Positions 8,530-17,831 are shown, counted from the stretch's first letter. The stretch: DNA of 42,380 nucleotides from Verrucomicrobia bacterium SCGC AAA164-E04 (GCA_000383715.1 KB912023.1:1-42380); one strand, 5' to 3'. A program made the numbers and translations. The notes: generated by a model from the letters alone, not told the origin.

Positions 8530-9180
8530 ATGCACATCAAATCGATGACTTTTCTTGGTTATTTGGTAATCCTGAGCACCAGTTTGTTCAGCGGATGCCA
8601 CACATCCAGAATAACAGAACCTTCACGCACTGCAGCGGAGCTGTTGATGCTAAGCCATTCGGCGGATCACGCCATCCGGGAAATGGATTTTTCGACACTC
8701 GATGGTAAAAAATTGTTTTTGGATATCAGTTATTTCGAGAGCATTGACAAGCCCTACGTGCTTGGTGCACTAAGAGAAAAACTTGGAGAAGACGGATTGA
8801 TTTTATTATCCTCTGCAGACGAGGCCGAATATATACTTGAACTGCGTAGTCGCGGTTTGGGTTTGGACACAAGAACCTCCCTGTTTGGTTTGCCTTCCAT
8901 GGATATTCCCATTCCCTTGGCTGGGCGTATTACTTCACCAGAACTTGCCTTTTACAAGGCTCAAAAAGCCGACAGCATTGCGAGTTTTGCTCTGGCAGTA
9001 TACCGTAAAACTGATGGTCTGGACCTTGAGATTACATCGAGTGGGGCAGCAGAATCTACATTCAACCAATATCAAATACTTGGGTTCATCAAGTGGAGGT
9101 CGACTGATATTCCTGAGCTTAAACCAACCTCGTTTGGGATCAGAAAAAAGATTCGCAAACCAGAATATGATACGCGCTGA
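8530..9180 (+). CDS. Predicted outer-membrane/periplasmic lipoprotein, unknown function
   Basis: A 216-residue protein with a type II signal peptide: basic start (MHIKSM), hydrophobic stretch and lipobox LFSGC with Cys23 as the lipidated residue. The mature part begins with a helix (AAELLMLSHSADHAIREMDF), then LDGKKLFLDISYFESIDKPYVLGALREKL, alternating strands and helices. This resembles small uncharacterised lipoproteins common in Planctomycetes and Verrucomicrobiota (possibly DUF6655-like, from memory only). No catalytic motif is seen. It starts 25 bases after pyrB and precedes fumC by 49 bases, so it may share the pyr transcript, but no functional link is apparent. Confidence 0.8.
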   Translation: MHIKSMTFLGYLVILSTSLFSGCHTSRITEPSRTAAELLMLSHSADHAIREMDFSTLDGKKLFLDISYFESIDKPYVLGALREKLGEDGLILLSSADEAEYILELRSRGLGLDTRTSLFGLPSMDIPIPLAGRITSPELAFYKAQKADSIASFALAVYRKTDGLDLEITSSGAAESTFNQYQILGFIKWRSTDIPELKPTSFGIRKKIRKPEYDTR

Positions 9181-9229
9181 AAACCGGGCTAGATAAACAG
9201 CTGCGCATCATTAAATATCATTACAATAT

Positions 9230-10645
9230 ATGACTGAAAACATGAACTATCGAATCGAAAAAGACACCATGGGGGAGGTGCAAGTCCCCGCAGACGCATA
9301 CTGGGGTGCACAGACTCAAAGATCTCTCCAGAACTTCAAGATTGGGGAACAAAAAATGCCACGCGAAATCATACTTGGTTTTGCTTATTTGAAAAAAGCG
9401 GCTGCGTTGACAAATCGTGATTGTGAGGTGTTGTCTGCCGAAAAAGCACAGCTTATTGCGAGAGCATGCGATGAGATACTGAGTGGAGACCTTGATGATC
9501 AGTTTCCGTTGGTTGTCTGGCAAACAGGCAGTGGCACGCAGAGTAACATGAACGTTAATGAAGTGGTTGCTCATCGTGGACATGTCCTTCAGGGCGGAGA
9601 GCTGGCAGATTCAAGCAAAGTGTTGCACCCGAATGATGACGTCAACAAGTCACAGTCCTCCAATGATACTTTCCCAACTGCGATGCACATCGCAGCATAT
9701 TCAATGCTTGTAGAGGTGACTGTGCCAAAAATCCGCAAATTGCGAGACACCCTCGCAGACAAGGCAAGGGCGTTTATGGGGGTTGTCAAAATTGGTCGCA
9801 CGCATTTTATGGATGCCACGCCTCTGACCCTGGGGCAGGAACTTTCAGGCTACGTGAGCCAGTTAGATCATGGCCTCAATGCCCTGGAACGTTCTCTGGA
9901 TCACTTATCCGAACTAGCACTCGGTGGCACTGCAGTTGGAACCGGATTGAACACGCCCCCTGGATTTGATGTCAAGGTTGCCACAAAAATTGCGGAGTTA
10001 ACCCAGTATCCATTCCGTACTGCCGAGAATAAATTCGAAGCTCTGGGAGCTCACGATGCTGTGGTCGAATCAAGCGGTGCGTTGAAGACGCTTGCTGTCA
10101 GCTTGATGAAGATTGGTAACGATATCCGCATGCTGACGTCGGGACCGCGGTGCGGTATTGGGGAAATCGTGATCCCTGCCAACGAACCCGGATCCTCGAT
10201 CATGCCCGGTAAGGTAAATCCGACACAGTGCGAAGCTTTGACCATGGTATGTGCCCAAGTGATTGGTAATGATGCGGCGATTTCGGTGGGTGGCATGAAT
10301 GGTCATTTTGAACTCAATGTTTTTAAGCCTGTCATGATTTTTAATTTCCTTATGGCAGCGCGAAACCTTGGAGAAGCTTGTGAATCGTTCAATGATCATT
10401 GTATCGTTGGCCTGCAACCCAATCATACGAACATCAAAAAGAATCTTGAAAATTCACTGATGCTTGTCACTGCGCTCAACCCGAAGATCGGATATGAAAA
10501 CGCAGCGAAAATTGCCAAGAAAGCACATGCTGAAAACTCAACTCTCAGACAAGCTGCTCTTGATTTGCAACTACTGACGGATGCTGAATTCACCGAGTGG
10601 GTTGATCCCTCCAAGATGATTGGTAAAACTCCAGCCATTCCCTGA
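9230..10645 (+). CDS. fumC: Class II fumarate hydratase
   Basis: Catalyses reversible hydration of fumarate to L-malate in the TCA cycle; cytosolic homotetramer without an iron-sulfur cluster. The 471-residue protein has the fumarase/lyase signature [11 protein letters not shown] at 321-331, whose flexible loop provides the catalytic Ser, plus [13 protein letters not shown] near residue 100, SSNDTFPTA near 142 and [16 protein letters not shown] near 187. The last carries the catalytic His; many homologues read HLQDATP where this reads HFMDATP. Aspartase is a relative, but the overall match is fumarase. A coiled-coil membrane protein follows after 7 bases, probably in the same transcript. Confidence 0.96.
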   Translation: MTENMNYRIEKDTMGEVQVPADAYWGAQTQRSLQNFKIGEQKMPREIILGFAYLKKAAALTNRDCEVLSAEKAQLIARACDEILSGDLDDQFPLVVWQTGSGTQSNMNVNEVVAHRGHVLQGGELADSSKVLHPNDDVNKSQSSNDTFPTAMHIAAYSMLVEVTVPKIRKLRDTLADKARAFMGVVKIGRTHFMDATPLTLGQELSGYVSQLDHGLNALERSLDHLSELALGGTAVGTGLNTPPGFDVKVATKIAELTQYPFRTAENKFEALGAHDAVVESSGALKTLAVSLMKIGNDIRMLTSGPRCGIGEIVIPANEPGSSIMPGKVNPTQCEALTMVCAQVIGNDAAISVGGMNGHFELNVFKPVMIFNFLMAARNLGEACESFNDHCIVGLQPNHTNIKKNLENSLMLVTALNPKIGYENAAKIAKKAHAENSTLRQAALDLQLLTDAEFTEWVDPSKMIGKTPAIP

Positions 10646-10652
10646 ATTAATT

Positions 10653-11696
10653 ATGACCTTTTTAAATCAAGCCCAGCGCATATCAAAAGCACCCTTTATT
10701 ATCGGAGATTTGCTCCTTCTCGCAATAGGAGGTTGGATCATCTGGGATACAGGGGGATTGCCTGATGGTTATCTGCTGAAGACCGTTGTCGGCTGCGTGG
10801 TGGCGGGGATATTCTTTAGTGTGCTTCCTTTCCTGCTGGATTATCGAGCGGAGCTCAAGCGTGAGGAAATCAATGAGTTCCAAAACGTGGCTGAGCAGCT
10901 GAAGTCATTGACGCAACTTGAAGAGTATATTCGGCACGCAACTTCGCAATGGCAATCCATTCAGGACCATTGTCTCAAGACCGTTGAAGATGCCGGTCAG
11001 ATTGGTCAAACAATGTCCGAAGAGTCACAGCGCTTTGCGGAGGTGATGCAGAGCATGAATGTATCCGAAAAGGAACATCTTCGAGTTGAGATTGAAAAGT
11101 TAAGACGCAGCGAGCGCGATTGGCTGCAGGCAATTGTTCGAGTTCTGGACCATGTCTTTTCCTTGCACAAGGCCGCGCTTCAATCGGGACAGCAGAAGCT
11201 GATCCATCAGATTTCAAACTTTCAACACGCAGTCACGGATGTGGTCCGTAGAATGGGATTGGTCCAGCAGAATGCCGAATCTGGAGTTCTCTACAACAGT
11301 GAACTACATCAGGTTTTAAATAAAGAGAACGAACAGTTTCATGAAGCTTCCGTTGCTGAAACTTTGGCTCCTGGCTTTACCTTTCAGGGACGCTTGGTGA
11401 GGTTGCCACTGGTAAGGCTGGTAGAAAAATCATCGTTACCATCCACGGGAGATAAAACAGAGTCAGCAAGTCGTCAGGTTGAAAGTGCTGGTGTTGTAAA
11501 AGGTCGAACGAGTTCTGCGGCAAACTTACCCAAGGAGGACTCAGGATCCTTACGGTCAGTAACTGACGCAGAACCGCAGCATGTTGATGACGAATCCACC
11601 CCGCTGCCTTCTATCGAGAATGAATCCAAAATAACGGGTTCTCCTGATAATCCCGGAAAGAGTGAAGATCCTGGATTGTTTGATAAGGATCAATGA
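10653..11696 (+). CDS. Membrane protein with long coiled coil, unknown function
   Basis: A 347-residue protein, not recognised. Two membrane helices sit at residues about 14-32 and 41-63, separated by a short GGLPDGYL loop. From about 65 to 230 the sequence is a heptad-rich helical region (RAELKREEINEFQNVAEQL, LRVEIEKLRRSERDWLQ), expected in the cytoplasm or periplasm. The last ~110 residues are Ser/Pro/Glu/Asp-rich and probably disordered. ATG 10653 is chosen over 10620, which would overlap fumC. The gene begins 7 bases after fumC and overlaps the convergent cobA-hemD gene by 7 bases at its 3' end. A structural or scaffold role is possible, but unsupported. Confidence 0.8.
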   Translation: MTFLNQAQRISKAPFIIGDLLLLAIGGWIIWDTGGLPDGYLLKTVVGCVVAGIFFSVLPFLLDYRAELKREEINEFQNVAEQLKSLTQLEEYIRHATSQWQSIQDHCLKTVEDAGQIGQTMSEESQRFAEVMQSMNVSEKEHLRVEIEKLRRSERDWLQAIVRVLDHVFSLHKAALQSGQQKLIHQISNFQHAVTDVVRRMGLVQQNAESGVLYNSELHQVLNKENEQFHEASVAETLAPGFTFQGRLVRLPLVRLVEKSSLPSTGDKTESASRQVESAGVVKGRTSSAANLPKEDSGSLRSVTDAEPQHVDDESTPLPSIENESKITGSPDNPGKSEDPGLFDKDQ

Positions 11697-13237
11697 TCAT
11701 CATCTGGTGATCGGAGTTCAAATTCGGTTACGGCATGCGCAAGGCCCTCTCCTGTATGCTGGATTGCCTCGGTCGTTACCTGAACCTTCAAAGATTCCAG
11801 GGTTTTGGAAGTTTCAGGTCCAATGCTGGCCACTTTCAATTCTGGGTATGTCTCCAGCAAATCAGGGAGATCAAATCGATCATGAAAATGCTGAACTGCT
11901 GAACTGCTCGTAAACGTCAACCAGTCAGCACCTTCATTTTGAAGTTTTTCTCCAGTTTCCTGTGGATCGTTTGTTTCTGAGACAGTTCGGTAACACGCAA
12001 CGTCATCCACCATGGCGCCTTCTTTTTCCAATAATTGGGGAAGCTCCGGGTTGGCAACCTCAGCTCGCGCCAGAAGGATACGGATATTTTCTACGCTTTC
12101 ATGGGTGTGGATGGCATCTTTGATTTGATCCGCACGATAAGCCTCAGGTATGGCATCTACTGTCAGGTGAAGTGCCTGAATTCGTTTGGCTGTAGCTGGC
12201 CCCACCGCTGCAATACGCACATTTCCAATGGAGCGAATATCATTGTAAGCTTTGAAGAAGGCTTCAAAAAAAGCGTCAACTCCTCGAACGCTAGTGAAAA
12301 TGACCCAATCGTATTCGCCGATGCCCAGGATGCATTCGACAAGTTCACGAGATCGAGTAGTTACATCAGAGCGCAATACGGGCACCGGAAGAATATCGGC
12401 CCCCAGATCATTGAGACGCTGTGTCAGGGAATCTTCTTTGGACGGCGCACGAGTGACGACAACTTTCTTTCCGAATAATGGTTTTCTTTCAAACCAGTTC
12501 AACGTATTCCGCAGTGTAACGACCTGGCCAATGACGACAATAGATGGTGAAGTGATTCCTTTATCAACGGCGATATCTGGTAAATTGCCAAGTGTTCCTG
12601 AAACTGATTTTTGCTTGCCGTAAGTACCCCAGCTGATCATTGCTGCGGGTGTGGATGCAGGGAGTTCATGCTTAATTAACTCATCTGCTACGTCCTTAAA
12701 GCGCTCGACACACATGAGCAATACCTTGGTGCCCGGCGTGCGGGCAATCGTATCCCACGGATAATCCGGCACTTTTTGATTTGGGTTGGATCTGCCTGTG
12801 AAAACGCTGTAACTGGACGAAACTTCTCGGTGAGTCAATGGAATCCCTGCATATGCCGGTACTGCGTTTACAGAAGAAATTCCCGGTATGACCTCAAAAA
12901 TGATACCTGCCTCATGAAGGGTAGTTGCTTCTTCTCCTCCACGGCCGAAAATAAAAGGATCTCCTCCTTTCAAGCGAACCACCATTTTACCTTCTTTTGC
13001 CTTTTGAACCAGAAGCTGGTTGATAGCTTCCTGTGACATGGTGTGGGATCGTGGTTTTTTCCCTCCAAAAATTATTTCTGCTTCAGCCTTGGCATGCTCT
13101 AGCAGGGCAGGGTTGACCAGAGCATCATGTATGATGCAATCTGCTTTGGATAGGAGTTTGGCACCCTTCAGTGATATAAGCTCTTTATCACCGGGGCCTG
13201 CTCCTACAAGAAATACTTTGCCAATGTGCGTCGACAT
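11690..13237 (-). CDS. cobA-hemD: CobA-HemD fusion: uroporphyrinogen-III C-methyltransferase / uroporphyrinogen-III synthase
   Basis: A 515-residue two-domain tetrapyrrole enzyme. Residues 1-245 form the SAM-dependent methyltransferase that makes precorrin-2: VGAGPGD at 11-17, RLKGGDPFIFGRGGEE at 88-103 and PGISSVNAVPAYAGIPLTHR at 118-137. Residues about 257-510 form HemD, which cyclises hydroxymethylbilane to uroporphyrinogen III (VVVTRAPSK start, then IFTSVRGVDAFFEAF and LTFTSSSAVQHF). This fusion is known in several phyla. It routes the pathway toward siroheme or cobalamin as well as heme. Neighbouring heme genes are absent. Transcribed alone, with a gene-poor 700-base gap upstream; I saw no convincing cobalamin riboswitch there. 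Confidence 0.95.
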   Translation of the reverse strand: MSTHIGKVFLVGAGPGDKELISLKGAKLLSKADCIIHDALVNPALLEHAKAEAEIIFGGKKPRSHTMSQEAINQLLVQKAKEGKMVVRLKGGDPFIFGRGGEEATTLHEAGIIFEVIPGISSVNAVPAYAGIPLTHREVSSSYSVFTGRSNPNQKVPDYPWDTIARTPGTKVLLMCVERFKDVADELIKHELPASTPAAMISWGTYGKQKSVSGTLGNLPDIAVDKGITSPSIVVIGQVVTLRNTLNWFERKPLFGKKVVVTRAPSKEDSLTQRLNDLGADILPVPVLRSDVTTRSRELVECILGIGEYDWVIFTSVRGVDAFFEAFFKAYNDIRSIGNVRIAAVGPATAKRIQALHLTVDAIPEAYRADQIKDAIHTHESVENIRILLARAEVANPELPQLLEKEGAMVDDVACYRTVSETNDPQETGEKLQNEGADWLTFTSSSAVQHFHDRFDLPDLLETYPELKVASIGPETSKTLESLKVQVTTEAIQHTGEGLAHAVTEFELRSPDDDH

Positions 13238-13446
13238 GCATGCAATCTATCCGGCACCCGACCAGAATTGCAACGCATGGTTGAAGAATTTAGTGAAGAG
13301 ACAGTGCATCAGAAGCTGCTTGCAAGAATGCCTGGTCCACCTCCAACTGGCATGCCCCGTCTTTGAATCATCAGAACGTGGATGCTTAGGGTAACAAGAT
13401 TGCCCCAGCTATGTGTTGCATAGGCTCCGGCATGTCCGAAAGTGCC

Positions 13447-13641
13447 TTACGATAAAACCTCAGTCACACCTTGTGGCTCCATCACTGCCTGAAATCCAGA
13501 CTCAGAGCTCATGCCAACTGTAAAGCGTGTTTTAATGTCGCCGGTTCTAGTTGTAGTCAGCCGATGACGCGTTCCTTCTGACTGGAGACGTTTGCCGCGA
13601 TACGACCTTTGGCTGAGGATATCAAAAGATCCCATGGTCAT
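13447..13641 (-). CDS. Possible small protein or gene remnant
   Basis: A 64-residue ORF, MTMGSFDILSQRSYRGKR onward, rich in Arg, Thr and Ser with no hydrophobic segment, ending MEPQGVTEVLS. An in-frame TAA lies 13 codons upstream, so it is not the tail of a long intact gene in this frame. No clear ribosome binding site. The residue pattern looks more protein-like than the other short frames in this gap, but I do not recognise it. It could be a small real gene, a fragment or chance. Confidence 0.25.
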   Translation of the reverse strand: MTMGSFDILSQRSYRGKRLQSEGTRHRLTTTRTGDIKTRFTVGMSSESGFQAVMEPQGVTEVLS

Positions 13642-13907
13642 GAAAGCGAGTGGTTGCAGGAGGGGGCTTTACTGAGGTGGAATATACTCAGTTATGGTTG
13701 TGCGCGGGTTATAAAAGGGACGGTGGAAGCCCATGGTTTTTCATGGACAGGGAGGCGCAGTTTTGTTCCTTGTTTCTCTTTTTTCAGGTGGAGTAATCTC
13801 TATGCTGCAGCATGGATAGGCGATAGATCTTTCGGGATCTAATAAAAGTGTTCTAACCGCTGTATGTCTTTTAGTGATCTCCAATTGCCATCACGCAACT
13901 TAAGTCA

Positions 13908-13937
13908 CCCAGCAATGAAATTTATCTCATTGCTGGG
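13908..13937 (-). terminator. Strong hairpin after ureohydrolase gene
   Basis: Perfect 11-bp stem CCCAGCAATGA/TCATTGCTGGG with an 8-base loop, 18 bases beyond the stop of the minus-strand ureohydrolase gene. There is no U-run after it, so it is either a weak terminator, a 3'-end stabiliser or a protein/RNA site. Position supports a 3'-end role. Confidence 0.5.
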
Positions 13938-13954
13938 CGAGGAACAATCGGCGA

Positions 13955-15004
13955 TCATGAACGGTCGATGGATTGAAGTTTTCCCTGAGAGGCCGCTGTC
14001 CAGCAACATAGTTTGTAGAGAATACGCGCGCCTACGTTGGCGTCCCATTCTGTTTCTCCAGGAGAAACCTCGCACAAGTCGAATCCTGCGATCCTTCTGC
14101 CGCTTTTAACGAGTGCCTTGATGAGGCTCACTACTTCCCCAAAGTCAAGGCCGCCGGGAACTGGGGTGCCTGTATTTGGGCAAAGTTTTGGATCCAATCC
14201 ATCAATGTCAAAACTGACATAAACGTATTGTGGAAGTGTATCAATTATCTCTTGAATGGACTGCCCCCATGCTACTCCTTCATGAGCAGCCTCCTTCAAG
14301 TCTGCATCAAAAAAGGTATGAATGCGGTTTGGGTTTTCATGAATCAATTCCAGTTCCTGCTGGCAAAGATCACGTATACCCACTTGGGTTAATGTTTTGA
14401 GGTTAGTCATCTTGAGTGCGTTCCACATGATGCTGGCATGCGAGTATTGAAAGCCTTCATAGGCAGGTCTCAAATCGGCATGTGCATCGATTTGGAGAAT
14501 CCCGAAATCTCCGTAATGCTCCGCGATCGCCTCCATTAATCCAAGAGGGCAGCTATGATCTCCTCCCAGTAACGCTGGAATCTTTTGATTCTTCAATAAC
14601 TGCAAAGCCTGAATTTTAATAGATTCCTTCAAACAAAGTCCGGCCTGATTCACTTCTTGAACAACAGGGAGATCCTGATTTGGAGGCATGCCTTCTTCCA
14701 GTGAATCAATGTAAGAAACTGTTTTTGTTCTCAGCTGTTTGCTCTTTATCTGAATGTCTGGATCAAACGATTTCAGACAATAACCAGGCTGCCATGCTTG
14801 ATGGAAATTTGGATCAGCCAGATCAAGCTGGGTGGATGCTTCCAGAATAGCTGCGGGGCCATTTGAAGTGCCGGATCCGTAGGAAACAGTCACCTCCCAT
14901 GGCACAGAAAGGATGATCACGGCAGCTTGGTTTTCATCTGCGTGAAGACCAAAAAGGGTGCCTTTAATTCCCACTCCATTGGGATCAAAATCATTGGAAA
15001 TCAT
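13955..15004 (-). CDS. Arginase/agmatinase-family ureohydrolase
   Basis: A 349-residue cytosolic binuclear Mn enzyme that hydrolyses a guanidino compound, releasing urea (agmatine or arginine) or formamide. The family motifs are all present: GGDHS at 147-151, DAHAD at 173-177, SFDIDGLDP at 264-272, and TGTPVPGG at 278-285. Predicted metal ligands are His150, Asp173, His175, Asp177, Asp266 and Asp268. The TGTPxPGG form is typical of agmatinases, which give putrescine, but substrate assignment by eye is unsafe; formiminoglutamase and guanidinobutyrase are alternatives. It is about 30-40 residues longer than typical agmatinase. A spermidine-synthase-like gene lies 3 kb upstream on the same strand, which fits polyamine metabolism without proving it. 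Confidence 0.9.
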   Translation of the reverse strand: MISNDFDPNGVGIKGTLFGLHADENQAAVIILSVPWEVTVSYGSGTSNGPAAILEASTQLDLADPNFHQAWQPGYCLKSFDPDIQIKSKQLRTKTVSYIDSLEEGMPPNQDLPVVQEVNQAGLCLKESIKIQALQLLKNQKIPALLGGDHSCPLGLMEAIAEHYGDFGILQIDAHADLRPAYEGFQYSHASIMWNALKMTNLKTLTQVGIRDLCQQELELIHENPNRIHTFFDADLKEAAHEGVAWGQSIQEIIDTLPQYVYVSFDIDGLDPKLCPNTGTPVPGGLDFGEVVSLIKALVKSGRRIAGFDLCEVSPGETEWDANVGARILYKLCCWTAASQGKLQSIDRS

Positions 15005-15290
15005 TTAGAAAGTTTGAATGGAATTGTTTTCAGAGTTGCTGCAGAGCCGTTTGAATTCGATGGCAGGCTTGGTAACTGGAATCGCTGGTCGTCGCTCAAC
15101 GCAAGACACAGAGAATGCCAGGCTTGCCAGATACATGCGTGATGGATGTCATCTTCGACTGAAGAAATCCCTGACGCTTGAATATGGGTATGATTGCCCT
15201 TCATGAACCTTATCGTGTCTGGGGATGGAGGCTGAATCAAGCCTTGTTAATGTAAACCTTTCTGGACGATTGATTTATCTTGATGTCGTT

Positions 15291-17021
15291 TCAATAACCG
15301 ACCGCGCATCCATCTTTTCGTGGGTCCGATCCCCCAAAATATCTTAATGGATCATTCATACGCCAGATTGCTTGATAACCTCCGTAGGCTCCGGTTGATT
15401 GGCGGACTCGGTGTCCTTTGTCGATCAGCGCCTGCCTGACTTCAGGGTTAATATGTTCTTCTAATCCTACTAACCCTGGGCCGGTGGAACGGGTTCCTTT
15501 GGGAGTTGAACTTTCAAAATGAGCGACACGAGGTTGTTCGCCTGCTTGTTGGGGAGACATTCCAAAGTCGATCATATTCATCAATACTTGAGCATGTCCC
15601 TGAGGTTGGAAATCTCCACCCATGACGCCAAATGAAAGCAAGGGTATGTTATTTTTTGTGACGAATGCAGGAATGATTGTATGGAAAGGGCGTTTTCCTG
15701 GTTCCAATCTATTGAGATCCTCAGGATTCAGGGAGAAAAGTTCACCTCGGTTCTGCAAAGCGAAACCAAGTCCATCAGGTGCCCATTTCGAACCCCACCC
15801 ATGATATATGCTTTGGATTAAGGAAATCATATTACCGTGCTGATCGGCTGCTGTGAGATAGATGGTATCACTGGAATTCTTCAGGCGGCCAGGTGCCACT
15901 TTTTGAGCTGCACGATCAGGATCAATCAACTTTACTCTTTCAGCAGCATAGGACTTTGAAATCAATTCCTTCAATGGTACGTCAGCAAAATCCATGTCCG
16001 CGTAGTAAACTGCACGATCTTCAAAAGCCAATTTCTTTGCTTCCAAAAATAAATGCAATTGTTGAGCGCAATTGGGTTCCATGGACTCAATATCGAAGTG
16101 CTCCAACAAGTTCAAGATTTGTAGCGCAGCGATCCCCTGGCCATTTGGAGGAAGTTGCCATACGTCATATCCTCGGTAAGTTGATGAAACTGGCTCAATC
16201 CAATCGCAGGTGTGGTTTTCAAAATCCGACATGGAAAACCTTCCTCCTACTTTTTTAGAATAGCGGATTATTTTCTCAGCGATCTCACCTTTGTAAAAGG
16301 CACCCGATCCCTGATTGGCCAGTATTTTAAAAAACGTCGCAAGATCTTTATTTCTGATCCAATCACCAAACTTGGGGCGTGCTCCTTTTGGGCAAAATGT
16401 TCGATAAAGATTGCTATACTGACTGGACTCGCGGCCAATCCACCCATCAGCGATTACAGGGCTCAGAGGAAAACCCTCCTCAGCATAATGAATGGCTGAA
16501 GTCATTAGGTCTGAGAATTTGAGCTGGCCAAATCGAGATACCAGAGCTTCCCAGCCACTCACACATCCAGGAACGCTCCATGAAAGAGGGCTGTAAGGAT
16601 CGATTTGATTCAGACCTAAATCCTTGGCTGCTTTTAAATTCCAATTGCCAGGTGAACGACCACTTGCGTTCAGGCCGTATAACTTTTTATCTTTTTGATG
16701 CCAGTAAATTGCAAAGAGATCTCCGCCGGGCCCATTGCTCATGGGTTCAACAACGCTGAGGACAGCGTTGGCTGCGATTGCTGCATCAACGGCATTGCCA
16801 CCACTCTTCAGGATGTCCAATCCTGATTGAGCTGCCAGTGGTTGACTGGTCGCAACCATTCCTTGTGAACAGATCAATGTGGAACGGTTTTGATTACGGT
16901 TCCTGACATTTAATTTTGTGAAAGGCACTTCAGTCGTGGCGTTCAGGTTCGTGGCTCCATGGGCCACTGCGCTCGCAGAAAGCGTGGAACCCAATTGAAG
17001 GAATTTCCGGCGATCAAGCAT
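15291..17021 (-). CDS. ggt: Gamma-glutamyltransferase family protein with Tat-like signal
   Basis: A 576-residue Ntn-hydrolase precursor expected to self-cleave into two subunits and to hydrolyse gamma-glutamyl compounds such as glutathione in the periplasm. The likely catalytic nucleophile is Thr386 in the segment SSDTIYLTAADQHGN, and GGNAVDAAIAANAVL near residue 75 and SNGPGGD near 95 are family hallmarks. From the ATG at 17021 the N-terminus is MLDRRKFLQLGSTLSASAVA, with an RRKFL element suggestive of Tat export; the upstream TTG at 17057 would add 12 residues. The C-terminal half reads GVMGGDFQPQGHAQ, the common variant seen in many GGT-like and cephalosporin acylase-like proteins. It is separated from the ureohydrolase gene by 286 bases. 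Confidence 0.92.
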   Translation of the reverse strand: MLDRRKFLQLGSTLSASAVAHGATNLNATTEVPFTKLNVRNRNQNRSTLICSQGMVATSQPLAAQSGLDILKSGGNAVDAAIAANAVLSVVEPMSNGPGGDLFAIYWHQKDKKLYGLNASGRSPGNWNLKAAKDLGLNQIDPYSPLSWSVPGCVSGWEALVSRFGQLKFSDLMTSAIHYAEEGFPLSPVIADGWIGRESSQYSNLYRTFCPKGARPKFGDWIRNKDLATFFKILANQGSGAFYKGEIAEKIIRYSKKVGGRFSMSDFENHTCDWIEPVSSTYRGYDVWQLPPNGQGIAALQILNLLEHFDIESMEPNCAQQLHLFLEAKKLAFEDRAVYYADMDFADVPLKELISKSYAAERVKLIDPDRAAQKVAPGRLKNSSDTIYLTAADQHGNMISLIQSIYHGWGSKWAPDGLGFALQNRGELFSLNPEDLNRLEPGKRPFHTIIPAFVTKNNIPLLSFGVMGGDFQPQGHAQVLMNMIDFGMSPQQAGEQPRVAHFESSTPKGTRSTGPGLVGLEEHINPEVRQALIDKGHRVRQSTGAYGGYQAIWRMNDPLRYFGGSDPRKDGCAVGY

Positions 17022-17095
17022 GGAAACATTAAACTCGGATATTTGGTCGAAAGGCAAGTTTGTAAAATCGAATATACCTGTCTCCTCATGCCAAT

Positions 17096-17126
17096 AAAAA
17101 AGCGGATCTCGCTTGGAGATCCGCTT
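17096..17126 (-). terminator. Intrinsic terminator of the winged-helix-like gene
   Basis: Perfect 11-bp stem AAGCGGATCTC/GAGATCCGCTT with a 5-base loop; on the minus strand it is followed by a T-run (CCGCTTTTTTATTG). It sits 39 bases beyond the stop of the gene at 17165-17602 and before gamma-glutamyltransferase, so that gene is likely a single-gene transcript. Confidence 0.88.
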
Positions 17127-17164
17127 GTTTGATTAAATGCGACGACTTTTGTTGGGCTCAAGCT

Positions 17165-17602
17165 TCAGCTCTTTTTCTGACTGACTTTTTTCGTGTTTTT
17201 ATTAGCGCCCTTAAGGGAGAAAAGGTGTCCGTCTTTGACGAACTGTTTGTTCGTGTAGAGGGCAGCAGACAGTGAATTTAATGGGTTGCTTGTCGAGAAT
17301 CTATAACCCATTTCCTGAACAGCTTCCAAAATCGTTCTGCGATTTTTTGGTCCATCAGCAAGAGCTTTGCCGATGGCTTCCTTAAGTTTGAGCTCGTTTT
17401 TCGGGCGTTTGGTCCGTTGTCCAAATTGTGAGGTTGTTGAGTTTCCTGCGTTACCAAGCAAATGGTCAATTTCCCTAATTTTTTCGAGAATTCTAGCTCT
17501 TGTTTGTAAGAGACTATCTCTTTTCTCCAAAAACTTTTTTAGTTTTTCTCTCATAGTAAGTATGATTTCTTGTCGGTTTACATCCCTGTTAGGATAACTC
17601 AT
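17165..17602 (-). CDS. Small coiled-coil/winged-helix-like protein, possible nucleic-acid-binding regulator
   Basis: A 145-residue basic protein, not identified to a named family. Residues about 18-55 form a charged coiled coil (REKLKKFLEKRDSLLQTRARI), followed by a Ser/Thr/Gln linker, then a compact domain, LKLKEAIGKALADGPKNRR TILEAVQEMGYRFS, and SLSAALYTNKQFVKDGHLFSLKG. That layout matches HARE-HTH or winged-helix domains in which a helix pair is followed by a beta wing. A Lys-rich tail (NKNTKKVSQKKS) could bind DNA or RNA. ATG 17602 is chosen; ATG at 17653 would add 17 hydrophobic residues and ATG 17551 would shorten it. The region and its upstream spacer are AT-richer than the neighbours, which might indicate transfer. 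Confidence 0.78.
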   Translation of the reverse strand: MSYPNRDVNRQEIILTMREKLKKFLEKRDSLLQTRARILEKIREIDHLLGNAGNSTTSQFGQRTKRPKNELKLKEAIGKALADGPKNRRTILEAVQEMGYRFSTSNPLNSLSAALYTNKQFVKDGHLFSLKGANKNTKKVSQKKS

Positions 17603-17831
17603 CTTTATAAGTATGCTTCTTAATTGCAATAGTAAAGTGCTTGTAAATACCATTCGAATTCATTCTTTAGAAAAAATGAAAAATATAGTTAATTAATATC
17701 AAAATACACAAAAAATCAACATTTCGAAGGTGTGTCAAAAGGTCTTAATGGCATATGCGTAATAACTTAGAAATAAAGTTAAAGGGCGTGGGAATTCAGA
17801 TGTGATAAACAAGTGGTATTCGTATAACTGT

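Larger units (their letters stand above)
13238..13954. other. Gene-poor gap of about 700 bases
   Basis: Lies upstream of cobA-hemD and downstream of the ureohydrolase gene. It holds one short minus-strand ORF (13447-13641) and a strong hairpin (13908-13937). I found no tRNA, no recognisable riboswitch and no long coding remnant. It may contain a decayed gene or a regulatory RNA; neither is demonstrated. Confidence 0.4.

Noticed and set aside
11690-11696. Overlap of convergent genes as a sign of a wrong frame
   Set aside because: Both genes show strong coding features up to their ends; a 7-base tail overlap is ordinary.
13238-13446. Possible cobalamin riboswitch upstream of cobA-hemD
   Set aside because: A GCCAG-like string and small hairpins are present, but the ordered B12-box and core elements were not found.
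15001-15240. 79-codon minus-strand ORF ending in an ATGA overlap with the ureohydrolase start
   Set aside because: The composition (many His, Cys and Trp, no domain pattern) and lack of a ribosome site do not look like a real protein; the overlap is probably chance.
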